NCBI GenBank assembly: GCA_012797095.1
Contig: JAAZPS010000120.1
Coordinates: forward strand, 1-10,395
Origin: Bacillota bacterium
GTDB taxonomy: Bacteria; Bacillota; Dethiobacteria; DTU022
Reading direction: 5' to 3'
Length of the DNA: 10,395 nt
The translations under genes were made by a program, and so were the position numbers. This document shows positions 1 through 6,266 of the stretch, one piece after another; positions within the stretch are counted from its first letter, which is position 1; each line of letters opens with the position of its first letter. The notes beneath the pieces are model-generated. The model made no database searches. It was given only the letters and a program-made list of their open reading frames with translations, and was not told the DNA's origin.

Positions 1-29
1 AGTGGTAAAGTCTCAACCTTTACAGGGAG

Positions 30-197
30 GTGAGCCAAAATCAGAAGAACAATCTCTCCGCTTTTGGCCATAGAATCATATTTGTCGCGGTGACGGAAGT
101 TAACCTGGTTACACCCATAACCTACTGGCTGGCGATACCGCTGCTGGTGGCAGCTACAGCTTTAATTATTGCCGGCGGCCTTGAAACAGAAAAATAG
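30..197 (+). CDS. possible small single-pass membrane protein (or tail of a broken gene)
   Basis: I do not recognise this protein. From GTG at 30 the frame is open for 55 residues to TAG at 195-197, and an in-frame TAA lies at 6-8. The N-terminal half is polar. The C-terminal half holds one strongly hydrophobic segment (around WLAIPLLVAATALIIAGG) ending in a charged GLETEK tail, so it would span the membrane once. Another frame ends in TGA at 31-33, so GTG at 30 would form a GTGA overlap with an upstream gene and could be translated by coupling. The AGGGAGG at 24-30 is too close to serve that GTG as a ribosome binding site. An internal GTG at 90 would give 35 residues. It could also be the out-of-frame end of a longer gene outside the window. 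The strong terminator at 273-316 on the same strand supports transcription through it. Confidence 0.35.
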   Translation: MSQNQKNNLSAFGHRIIFVAVTEVNLVTPITYWLAIPLLVAATALIIAGGLETEK

Positions 198-272
198 TAC
201 TGACATTTGCGGAAATGTAGGAAAAACAACCCTTGCCCGAACGTAACCTTCTTTGAAGAAGGTATCTCAAGA

Positions 273-316
273 GGCCGCCGGGCCTTGACCTGCAAGGCTC
301 CGGCGGCCACTTTTTT
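273..316 (+). terminator. strong Rho-independent terminator
   Basis: A GC-rich inverted repeat has its 5' arm at 273-287 and its 3' arm at 293-308, paired over 15 bases with one bulge, and a 5-base loop. It is followed by AC and then six T residues at 311-316. The T tract is on the plus strand, so it ends the transcript coming from the left edge. The region also faces the 3' end of the minus-strand hsp20 gene at 377. On that strand the hairpin is followed by TCTTG rather than a T run, so it would be a weak terminator in that direction. Confidence 0.8.
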
Positions 317-376
317 CTACTGCAGCATTTGCAAGAGGCCAGGCACTGACGGCCCCATTCCAAAATAGTGCGTATG

Positions 377-823
377 TTACTCGGCTACCTCGATATCGAT
401 CTCCCTTGGCTGGACTTCCGCCTTTTTGGGCAGAGCTATCTCGATGATCCCGTTTTTGAACTTTGCACTGACCTTTTCGCGATCGATCTCCACGGGCAGA
501 GGAATGGTGCGCGCATATTTGCCATGGGCTCTTTCGCAGCAATAGTAGTTTTCCTTCTTGATCTCCTCATCCCTTTTGAGCTCACCCTGGATGGTCAGGT
601 TGTTTTCGTAAAGCGACAGCTTCAGATCTTCCTTCTCCACACCAGGAAGCTCCACCTTGACAATGATCCTGTCATTGCAGTCGATTATGTCAACAGCCGG
701 TTCCCACATCCCCCCCTCGAGCCAGCTTCTTCTGATACTGCCCGGACTCTGCACAACATCGAAAAAATCATCAAACAAACTCCTTACCAAGCGCCTTCTC
801 GGTTCCCATCTGATCAGGTCCAT
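377..823 (-). CDS. hsp20: Hsp20 family small heat-shock protein
   Basis: This is an ATP-independent cytoplasmic holdase that binds unfolding proteins as part of large oligomers and keeps them soluble for refolding. The 148 residues are a normal family length. The alpha-crystallin domain covers about residues 40-133. It contains the typical ELPGVEKEDLKLSL strand segment, ENNLTIQGE, the ERAHGKYARTIPLP segment and the closing NGIIEIALPK signature. The C-terminal IDIEV at 142-146 resembles the I-x-I oligomerisation motif. The start is ATG at 821-823 with GGAGGTGTTCTC directly upstream; the open frame runs on to 1045 but that extension crosses the promoter. A pair of adjacent cysteines (95-96) within the domain is uncommon. 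It appears monocistronic. I saw no CIRCE operator, so control by HrcA is not indicated. Confidence 0.93.
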   Translation of the reverse strand: MDLIRWEPRRRLVRSLFDDFFDVVQSPGSIRRSWLEGGMWEPAVDIIDCNDRIIVKVELPGVEKEDLKLSLYENNLTIQGELKRDEEIKKENYYCCERAHGKYARTIPLPVEIDREKVSAKFKNGIIEIALPKKAEVQPREIDIEVAE

Positions 824-902
824 GAGAACACCTCCATCTATTTTGTAGTTTTTTTGTGACGGCACTTTTGGCCTTCCGTGCCAGCAGCGCCATCTTATGT
901 TA

Positions 903-930
903 AGTATACCATCAACTTTGGACTTGTCAA
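903..930 (-). promoter_or_regulatory. sigma-A promoter of hsp20
   Basis: On the minus strand a perfect TTGACA (925-930) is separated by 16 bases from TATACT (903-908), a near-consensus vegetative promoter about 80 bases before the hsp20 start. The leader of roughly 70 bases contains a short GGCAC/GTGCC inverted repeat upstream of the ribosome binding site. I do not see a CIRCE-type operator between promoter and gene. Confidence 0.75.
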
Positions 931-959
931 TAGTTTTGGCATATTTCTTGCGATTGGCG

Positions 960-983
960 CCTGCAGGGATAGCTTCCCGCAGG
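960..983 (-). other. inverted repeat between the hypothetical ORF and the hsp20 promoter
   Basis: CCTGC (960-964) pairs with GCAGG (979-983) and GGGA (966-969) with TCCC (975-978), leaving one bulged A and a 5-base loop. There is no T run on either side, so it is not a standard Rho-independent terminator. It lies downstream of the minus-strand ORF ending at 1049 and upstream of the hsp20 -35 box. It may be a weak transcript end or an operator. The strand assignment is arbitrary. Confidence 0.35.
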
Positions 984-1048
984 TTCACCGCACTGCCGTA
1001 CCGGAGGGTCAAGGAAATTTTAGGTAAATCAATCGATGGGGTCAAGGA

Positions 1049-1471
1049 TCAGGAATGCGAGCCCCCGGTCTCTCCTTTTGATGTGACCCTGTACCGGTGG
1101 GTAATCAAAAGAAGACCGATGTTGTCCAGCCGGGTATCCCGGTCATCTGCGATCGGAAGATGATCGACGATGGGGAAGAATAGCGGCACCCCGTCCCTGG
1201 TGGTGATCCATACCGCTTCCCCCCCCACGCCGGGACCCGGCCCTGAAGCTGGACCTTTACCTGGATAGTGGTGTCCAGAAATACCGGGGATCCCATCTAC
1301 CTTTGCAGCGAGCATGATATCGCTGAAATCCTGACGCACAAAGGTGATGAGAAGGCCCACCCGGTACAATTCCCGGGCCTGACGATCACCCTTGAACAGG
1401 TTTTTGCCTGAAAGGGACCTTTCAAAATTATGCTTTTCCGTTATCCTACCGCAGTTCGATGATCGCCTCAA
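1049..1471 (-). CDS. unrecognised ORF downstream of ridA, possibly a gene remnant
   Basis: I cannot assign this to a family. The frame is open for 140 residues, but its only convenient start is a TTG at 1469-1471 inside the end of ridA, with no ribosome binding site. The first ATG after that lies about 50 residues in and also lacks one. The middle and C-terminal parts look protein-like, for example LYRVGLLITFVRQDF and EAVWITTRDGVPLFFPIVDH, and third positions are moderately GC-rich as in real genes nearby. A Gly/Pro-rich stretch (GPASGPGPGVGG) sits in the middle. It is soluble and has no signal peptide. It could be translated by coupling to ridA, be a 5'-truncated pseudogene, or be a chance ORF. 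Confidence 0.3.
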   Translation of the reverse strand: MRRSSNCGRITEKHNFERSLSGKNLFKGDRQARELYRVGLLITFVRQDFSDIMLAAKVDGIPGISGHHYPGKGPASGPGPGVGGEAVWITTRDGVPLFFPIVDHLPIADDRDTRLDNIGLLLITHRYRVTSKGETGGSHS

Positions 1472-1820
1472 CCTCCACGAGGACGCCCCTGGGCAGCGCT
1501 TTGACCGCGATGCAGCTGCGCGCCGGCCTTTCGGTAAAATAGTCGGCGTAGATGGTATTGAACCGGGCGTAGTTGCCCATATCGGTTAAAAAGCAGGTTG
1601 TTTTAACCGTCCTTGCCAGGGTGGTCCCCGCTGACTCGGCCAACGCTTGCACATTTTTCAGAACTTGCACGGTCTGCGCTTCAAATTCTTCGGGAATCTC
1701 GCCGCTCTGGGGATTGACCGGGATCTGACCCGAGGTGAAAAGTAGATTGCCACTGCAGATACCCTGGGAGTTCGGTCCGCTGGCGGTCGGGGCTTTTTCG
1801 GTTACAATTCTTTTGCTCAT
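1446..1820 (-). CDS. ridA: RidA family enamine/imine deaminase
   Basis: RidA (YjgF/YER057c/UK114 family) hydrolyses reactive enamine and imine intermediates, such as 2-aminoacrylate released by PLP-dependent dehydratases, in the cytoplasm. The 124 residues match the family length. Visible signatures are the TSGQIPVNP strand (Ser30, Gly31), Asn88, and PARSCIAVKALPRGVLVEVEAI with Arg101, the equivalent of E. coli Arg105 that anchors the substrate carboxylate, and Glu118. The usual aromatic in GPYSQ is Asn17 here (GPNSQ), a mild departure. The start is ATG at 1818-1820 with an AAGGAG sequence about 10 bases upstream. The gene is followed by the unrecognised ORF on the same strand. No clear promoter was seen upstream, only an inverted repeat at 1861-1886 and the tandem-repeat region. 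RidA is certain at family level; the exact substrate is not readable. Confidence 0.93.
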   Translation of the reverse strand: MSKRIVTEKAPTASGPNSQGICSGNLLFTSGQIPVNPQSGEIPEEFEAQTVQVLKNVQALAESAGTTLARTVKTTCFLTDMGNYARFNTIYADYFTERPARSCIAVKALPRGVLVEVEAIIELR

Positions 1821-1860
1821 GATGGTTCGTCTCCTTCGGTTTAAGATGACAGTCTGTTTC

Positions 1861-1886
1861 CTTCCCGGGTTTGAGGCGGCGGGAAG
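1861..1886 (-). other. inverted repeat upstream of ridA
   Basis: CTTCCCG (1861-1867) pairs perfectly with CGGGAAG (1880-1886) around a 12-base loop, about 40 bases before the ridA start. There is no T run. It could be an operator or a leader hairpin for ridA; its function is not evident. Confidence 0.35.
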
Positions 1887-1925
1887 GCTGGTTCCGGCAT
1901 TACAGTGGGGCGGAGATCCTTCGCT

Positions 1926-2164
1926 GCGCTCAGGATGACTGGGAGGAGCGCTCAGGATGACTGAGAGGAGTGCTCGAGTTGACTGGGGAAGCGCTCGGGT
2001 TGACGGAATGGAGCGCTCGATGACGGGAAGAAGCGCTCGATGACGGGGAGAGACGCCCGGGATGATGGGGGACGCTCATGACAATGGGGAGAAAGTGCTC
2101 CCGGGATAATACCGGGGAAAGTTGCCGGATGACAGGGGGGAAAGCTCTCAGGACAAAACCAGGA
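1926..2164. repeat. degenerate tandem array of a ~21-base unit (about 11 copies)
   Basis: Successive units start near 1926, 1948, 1970, 1991, 2013, 2033, 2054, 2073, 2095, 2121 and 2144, with lengths of roughly 19-26 bases. The first copies are close to GCGCTCAGGATGACTGGGAG and the later ones drift progressively (GTGCTCGAGTTGACTGGGG, GCGCTCGATGACGGGAAG). The array is preceded by GATCCTTCGCTGC, which makes the first unit part of a short palindrome (ATCCT at 1916-1920, AGGAT at 1932-1936). From memory, a CCTTCGCTGCGCTCAGGATGA sequence is a common interspersed element in many anaerobe genomes. Read on the minus strand the array gives a spurious Ser/Pro/Arg-rich ORF. No unique spacers are present, so it is not CRISPR. 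Confidence 0.8.
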
Positions 2165-2474
2165 CGGGTATCCGGGAAAAAAATGTACGGCCGGTCCGGA
2201 TGCGCTCGTGACAGGACAGAAAGGGTTTCAAAGATCAAGTAATTTCTTTTTATTCTACGATAATCACTGATCCCCTTCTGCCTCAGCCAGTTTTTTTTCA
2301 GAGCAAGGCGGCTCTTTGCTGGTGTAAAATTCAACAGATCTGAACCGCATCCCGGTGGGGGGGGTGATTAACAATTTTTATTTCTGGGAAGGTATTTTCA
2401 TATCTGACAAAGAAAAAGGAGGGTGAACCCGGTTTTCAGTCAAAAGAAGATACGCAGCCAAGGAGGCATACCGG
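2165..2474 (+). other. gene-free leader region of the sigma-54 activator
   Basis: No gene is visible here. The segment changes from GC-rich to AT-rich near 2230, with T-rich stretches at 2246-2254 and an 8-T run at 2291-2298, and an AGCAA/TTGCT inverted repeat at 2302-2320. Possible weak sigma-A elements are TTAACA near 2369 with TATTTT near 2394 (19-base spacing) and GATAAT near 2260, but neither has two good boxes. GGCGGCTCTTTGCT near 2308 recalls a -24/-12 site but has 9 rather than 10 bases between GG and GC. The promoter of the activator gene is probably in here but I cannot fix it. Confidence 0.4.
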
Positions 2475-4247
2475 ATGAACAGGACAAGCAAGCTGCAGCT
2501 GATCCAGGAGCCGGTCCAGGAGATTGCCGAGGCGATCGCTTCAGCGCTGAAGCTGGATGTGGAGATATTCGATGAACACCTGGTCGTGGTCGGGGCAACT
2601 GGCAGGATCCGGGGGAAGATCGGCTTCACCTCGAAAACGGCAAATGTCACCCGGCAGGTTCTCGCCACCGGAAACAGTTACGCCGTCGAGGAGCCCGGAA
2701 AACATGAGCTCTGTCAAAAATGCATCATCAAAAACAACTGTTTCTGCACCGCTTCCCTGGTCTGCCCGATCAACCTGAACGGACAGATCGTGGGCAGCAT
2801 CAGCCTACTCAGCTTTGATCGGGGGCAGAAAGATGATCTGATCTCGCGGCAGAGCCAGTATTTTGATTTTATGGCCAGGATGGGTGAGCTTATCGCCAGC
2901 CGTGCCCTGGTGCTGGAGATCTTGGACCGGATCACCGGTAACGAGAAATTCCTGAAAACGATCATCGACTCCGTCAGCGAAGGGATCATCGCCGTGGATG
3001 CCGGCGCCAATATCACCCTGGTGAACAATGTTGTTGAGCAGCTTTTCAACCTGCGCCGTGAATCGCTGATCGGTCGGCCGGTAACCGCCTATTTCCCCGA
3101 CTCACTTTTGCCGGAGACGATCCGGAACCGGAGCAGATTTACCGACAAGGAGATCGAGGTGTCCGTGGGCAGCTCGAGGAAGAAACTTATCTGCAGCACC
3201 ACCCCCATCTTCATCGAGAACCAGATCGTAGGGGCAGTGAAAACTTGTCGGGATGTCAAGGAGCTCTCCAGGGTTGCAGGCAGGCTTTTCCAGGGCCATG
3301 AGCGGATCACATTTGAGGATATTCAGGGGCGGAGCAGGGTGATGCAGAAACTGATCGAGCGAGCCCAGATCGCCGCCTCGGGAGGCTCCACGATCTTGCT
3401 GCAGGGTGACAGCGGGACCGGGAAAGAGCTCTTTGCCCGGGCCATCCATCAGGCCAGCCCTTTCCACGACGGACCCTTCCAGGCGATCAACTGCAGTGCC
3501 ATTCCGGAGACGCTTCTGGAAAGCGAATTGTTCGGCTACGAGGAGGGCGCTTTTACCGGCGCCAGGAAGAACGGCAAGCCGGGCAAGTTCGAGCTGGCTG
3601 ACGGGGGCACCCTCTTTCTCGATGAGGTCGGTGATATGCCGCTAACCCTGCAGGCCAAGCTGCTGCGGGTCCTCGAAAGCAATACTCTGGAGCGGATCGG
3701 GGGAAACAAACAGTATTCCTTCAACGTCAGGATCGTTGCTGCAACCAACCGCAACCTGGAAGAGATGATCGCACACGGGCAGTTCCGCCCGGACCTGTAC
3801 TACCGCCTCAATGTGATCCCCCTCCGCATAGCGAGCCTCCATGAACGGAAAAAAGATATTATCCACCTGGCGGAATTCTTTTTGGAAAAATATGGCCAGC
3901 TGCTGCGGAAGGAGATCACCGGCCTCGATCACGAGGTCAGGGAGATCTTGCTGTGCTACCGCTGGCCGGGCAATGTCCGCGAGCTGGAAAATGCGATCGA
4001 ATATGCGGTCAATTTCGAGCAATCAGCAATCCTCACCAGGCAGAGCCTGCCGCAGTGGATCATTCAGAAATGTGGCGGCGAGGAAAAGAAGACACCCCTT
4101 AAAAAAAGGACCGCCGAGCTTGAGACCGAGACTATCCGCAGGATGATCGCCGAGATGGGCGATTCCGTCGAGACGAAAAAAGAGATCGCCGCCAGGCTGG
4201 GAATCAGCCTGACCACGCTTTACCGCAAGCTCAAAAGCGCAAACTGA
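2475..4247 (+). CDS. sigma-54-dependent transcriptional activator with Cys-bearing sensor and PAS domain
   Basis: This is an enhancer-binding protein that uses ATP hydrolysis to open promoters bound by sigma-54 RNA polymerase. Residues about 10-145 form an N-terminal GAF/PocR-like sensory region with five closely spaced cysteines (80, 83, 89, 91, 97). Residues about 155-265 look like a PAS domain. The AAA+ core spans about 282-510, with Walker A GDSGTGKE (311-318), the sigma-54-contacting GAFTGA loop (358-363), Walker B TLFLDE (379-384) and the arginine-finger segment FRPDLYYRL (437-445). A Fis-type helix-turn-helix lies at about 551-588 (KKEIAARLGISLTTLYRKL). All catalytic motifs are intact. 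The start is ATG with AAGGAGG eight bases upstream. It stands alone and converges on the ole-like operon. No response-regulator receiver is present, so it probably senses a ligand or redox state directly. Its target is unknown. Confidence 0.94.
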   Translation: MNRTSKLQLIQEPVQEIAEAIASALKLDVEIFDEHLVVVGATGRIRGKIGFTSKTANVTRQVLATGNSYAVEEPGKHELCQKCIIKNNCFCTASLVCPINLNGQIVGSISLLSFDRGQKDDLISRQSQYFDFMARMGELIASRALVLEILDRITGNEKFLKTIIDSVSEGIIAVDAGANITLVNNVVEQLFNLRRESLIGRPVTAYFPDSLLPETIRNRSRFTDKEIEVSVGSSRKKLICSTTPIFIENQIVGAVKTCRDVKELSRVAGRLFQGHERITFEDIQGRSRVMQKLIERAQIAASGGSTILLQGDSGTGKELFARAIHQASPFHDGPFQAINCSAIPETLLESELFGYEEGAFTGARKNGKPGKFELADGGTLFLDEVGDMPLTLQAKLLRVLESNTLERIGGNKQYSFNVRIVAATNRNLEEMIAHGQFRPDLYYRLNVIPLRIASLHERKKDIIHLAEFFLEKYGQLLRKEITGLDHEVREILLCYRWPGNVRELENAIEYAVNFEQSAILTRQSLPQWIIQKCGGEEKKTPLKKRTAELETETIRRMIAEMGDSVETKKEIAARLGISLTTLYRKLKSAN

Positions 4248-4347
4248 AAAGGTCACCCCCGGGCCAAGAATTGCAGCAGCCAGATGCTTTCGGTATCCGG
4301 CAAATCGGGGGCAGGGCAAGTTCTTGTCACTTCACCCCCCACCCCAG

Positions 4348-4376
4348 CCCTCCCCACTCAAGGAGGAGGGATTTTT
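4348..4376 (+). terminator. candidate terminator of the sigma-54 activator gene
   Basis: CCCTCC (4348-4353) can pair with GGAGGG (4365-4370) around an 11-base loop, followed by A and five T residues (4372-4376). It lies 100 bases beyond the activator stop codon. The stem is short. The C-rich run before it (4334-4345) belongs to a CACCCCAGCCCTCCCC-type sequence that I recall as a recurrent intergenic element, so it may be a repeat that happens to terminate. Confidence 0.45.
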
Positions 4377-4385
4377 GAGTACACC

Positions 4386-4519
4386 GGGGTCAGGCTTGAG
4401 AAATTGAATTGTTGATCCAGCATCGAAATGAGGGCCATCTGGGGATATGCGTAATTCAATTATTCAGCCTGACCCCAGGCTGTCCACGCGTAATTCAATT
4501 ATTCAGGCCTGACCCCAGG
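4386..4519. repeat. REP-like palindromic element with a duplicated arm
   Basis: A left arm at 4386-4410 begins GGGGTCAGG and ends AAATTGAATT. Its inverted partner occurs twice: at 4449-4479 and again at 4488-4519, each starting GCGTAATTCAATTATTCAG and ending CCTGACCCCAGG. The two right copies are identical except for one extra G in the second and are separated by 8 bases. The left and first right arms pair perfectly over nine GC-rich bases (4386-4394 with 4468-4476) and with few mismatches beyond. Sequences of this kind, with TGACCCC ends and an AATTCAATTATTCA core, are to my recollection typical of REP elements mobilised by REP-associated Y1 transposases. No transposase is present here. The element lies between two convergent genes, a usual REP location. 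Confidence 0.75.
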
Positions 4520-4532
4520 TTGGTTTACGTTT

Positions 4533-6266
4533 TTATGGACGAACCGGTTTTGTTTTGGGAACAGGTTGTGATAGATGCAGCTTCTGTTTGCGCAGCTCAC
4601 CGGCGGCCCATCTGGCCAGGACCGGCCGCTCGATCTTGGAATTGTGGCGGGGATCAAGGGGCAGCGATGATTTGAACAAAAGGTGCTGGATCGATCTGGT
4701 CGGTTCATATTTTGCAGCCATGCGGAGCAGCTCCTCCCGGAGCGCCCTTCGTTCGGACCGGCGGATACCCGGTTCGAGCTCAACGCAGATCACCGGCAGC
4801 TCGCCGCTGCTGCCGGGGATACCGACAAGGCCGCAGCGTTTCACCTTCGGGTGCGTCTCGAAGATCGCTTCACAGAGCAGCGGGAAGAGCGGTCCAGAGG
4901 GACTTTTGACCCGGTGGCCGACCCGCCCGCAGACCCACAGACGGCCCGCTTCATCAAGGTATCCCGTATCGCCATAACGGTGCCAGCTACCCCCTGCGGG
5001 ATCCTCGATCTTGTTTTTCAGGGTGCTCTCCTCTTCCCTGAAGTAGCGGGGGCTGATATAGCTGCTCCGGACCAGGATCTCCCCGATCTGGCCCTGGACG
5101 AGCTCTTCGGTCTGGGCCATCGTCCTGACCGGGCCGTCAACGATGGAGATGATCTTTAGCTCCACTCCGGGAAGCGGCCGGCCGACGCAGATACCGGCGC
5201 CTTTGACGGTCTTACCCCAGGTCTCGTTCAAGGTCTCCCGGGCGCACATCTCGGTGGTGGGCATCGCTTCGGTGGCTCCGTAGTTGGCGAAGACCTCCCC
5301 TTGATAATCCATCATCCGGAGCAGCAGCTCCTTGGCCGGAGCCTTGATCACATCGCCCGCCCCGACGATCCGCTTCAGCGTTGGCGTCCGGATCCCTTTC
5401 TCCACGGCGTAGCGCCCCATATTTTCCAGCAGCACCGGCGAACCGAACATCGACTTAACCCCGCAGTCGTTGATCACCTCGAGAAGGGCCCGCGGATCAA
5501 CGTCCGCCGGTCCCTGGGTGACAAAATTGATCGGCGGTACGACCATGGTCCCTCCCGCGCTGATGGGGATAAACAGAAATGCCGGAAAGACAGCGATATC
5601 GACGGGGGGCTCCTTATCCTCGTGGAAACGCCAGCTGTGGTGAGCCTGGCGGAAGAGACGGCAGAAATTACGCTGCAGGTAGAGTGCGGGCTTGGCCGGA
5701 CCGGTGCTGCCGGTAGTGTAGAGAATGGCCGCGGGGTCGTCCGGCCCGATCTGCGGCGGCGGTGGCTCGGCCGGCGCCGGCCGGCGCAGCGAATCGACGG
5801 TGCGGGCACCGGGAAAACCCGGTCTACCGGTGACCAGGAGCTTGCGCAGCGAGCGCGGCCCCCAGCCGAAGACGAGCCGGCCCAGATGGGCGATGGGGAT
5901 ACCGAAGAAAGCCTCGATCCCGACCCGCCCGAGCCGCTCCGTTATATTGAGATAACCGACAGCGGTATCGATCCAGACCGTCGCTGCACCCACGCGGGTC
6001 AGGGCCAGCCCGATCACGCAGGCCTCGTAACTCGGAGGGGCCATGAAGACAACGCGGGTCCGCTCGGCGATACCCATTTCGCGAAGCCCGGGTGCAACGG
6101 ATTCGGCATCGGCAGACAGCTGCCGGTAGGTGTAACGCTTGTAGCGGCGCTTTCCTCCGGAATCAAAACCATCCAGATCGATCACCGCGATCCGCTCCGG
6201 ATCTTTGCGGGCCACCTCCAGGGCGATATCGGCCAGATTGAAGATGTCATCTGGAAATATACTCAA
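4533..6266 (-). CDS. oleC: OleC-like AMP-dependent synthetase (beta-lactone synthetase family)
   Basis: This is an ANL-superfamily adenylating enzyme, 577 residues. OleC enzymes activate a beta-hydroxy fatty acid with ATP and cyclise it to a beta-lactone. Motifs in order are YTTGSTGP at 183-190 (A3), NYGATEAMP at 328-336 (A5), YGDTGYLDEAGRLW at 431-444 (A7) and GRVGHRV with a downstream CEAIFETHPKV (447-475). The C-terminal PLDPRHNSKI (536-545) has Lys544. The HRV, CEAIF and RHN-KI features fit OleC better than acyl-CoA ligases. The A3 tail reads AKPALY where PKG is usual. The start is TTG at 6264-6266 with a perfect AAGGAGGT six bases upstream, and it overlaps the hydrolase stop by 4 bases, implying coupled translation. 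It could instead be an acyl-CoA or acyl-AMP ligase of unknown substrate. No signal peptide or membrane segment was seen. Confidence 0.75.
   Translation of the reverse strand: MSIFPDDIFNLADIALEVARKDPERIAVIDLDGFDSGGKRRYKRYTYRQLSADAESVAPGLREMGIAERTRVVFMAPPSYEACVIGLALTRVGAATVWIDTAVGYLNITERLGRVGIEAFFGIPIAHLGRLVFGWGPRSLRKLLVTGRPGFPGARTVDSLRRPAPAEPPPPQIGPDDPAAILYTTGSTGPAKPALYLQRNFCRLFRQAHHSWRFHEDKEPPVDIAVFPAFLFIPISAGGTMVVPPINFVTQGPADVDPRALLEVINDCGVKSMFGSPVLLENMGRYAVEKGIRTPTLKRIVGAGDVIKAPAKELLLRMMDYQGEVFANYGATEAMPTTEMCARETLNETWGKTVKGAGICVGRPLPGVELKIISIVDGPVRTMAQTEELVQGQIGEILVRSSYISPRYFREEESTLKNKIEDPAGGSWHRYGDTGYLDEAGRLWVCGRVGHRVKSPSGPLFPLLCEAIFETHPKVKRCGLVGIPGSSGELPVICVELEPGIRRSERRALREELLRMAAKYEPTRSIQHLLFKSSLPLDPRHNSKIERPVLARWAAGELRKQKLHLSQPVPKTKPVRP

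Noticed and set aside
368..859. Plus-strand 163-residue ORF over hsp20
   Set aside because: It is the antisense shadow of the Hsp20 gene, whose domain motifs are unambiguous on the minus strand.
824..900. CIRCE or other HrcA operator before hsp20
   Set aside because: No TTAGCACTC-N9-GAGTGCTAA-like sequence is present; only a 5-base GGCAC/GTGCC repeat.
824..1045. N-terminal extension of the hsp20 reading frame to 1045
   Set aside because: It runs across the TTGACA/TATACT promoter and has no alpha-crystallin similarity, while ATG at 823 has a good ribosome binding site.
1926..2164. Tandem repeats as a CRISPR array
   Set aside because: Units are contiguous and degenerate with no unique spacers, and no cas gene is nearby.
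2304..2320. Sigma-54 promoter upstream of the activator gene
   Set aside because: The GG and GC dinucleotides are 9 bases apart instead of 10 and the flanks do not match TGGCAC/TTGCA.
1930..2334. Minus-strand 134-residue ORF
   Set aside because: Its sequence (repeated SHPERSSQSS-like words) is simply the tandem repeat array read in a frame; no start signal or family.
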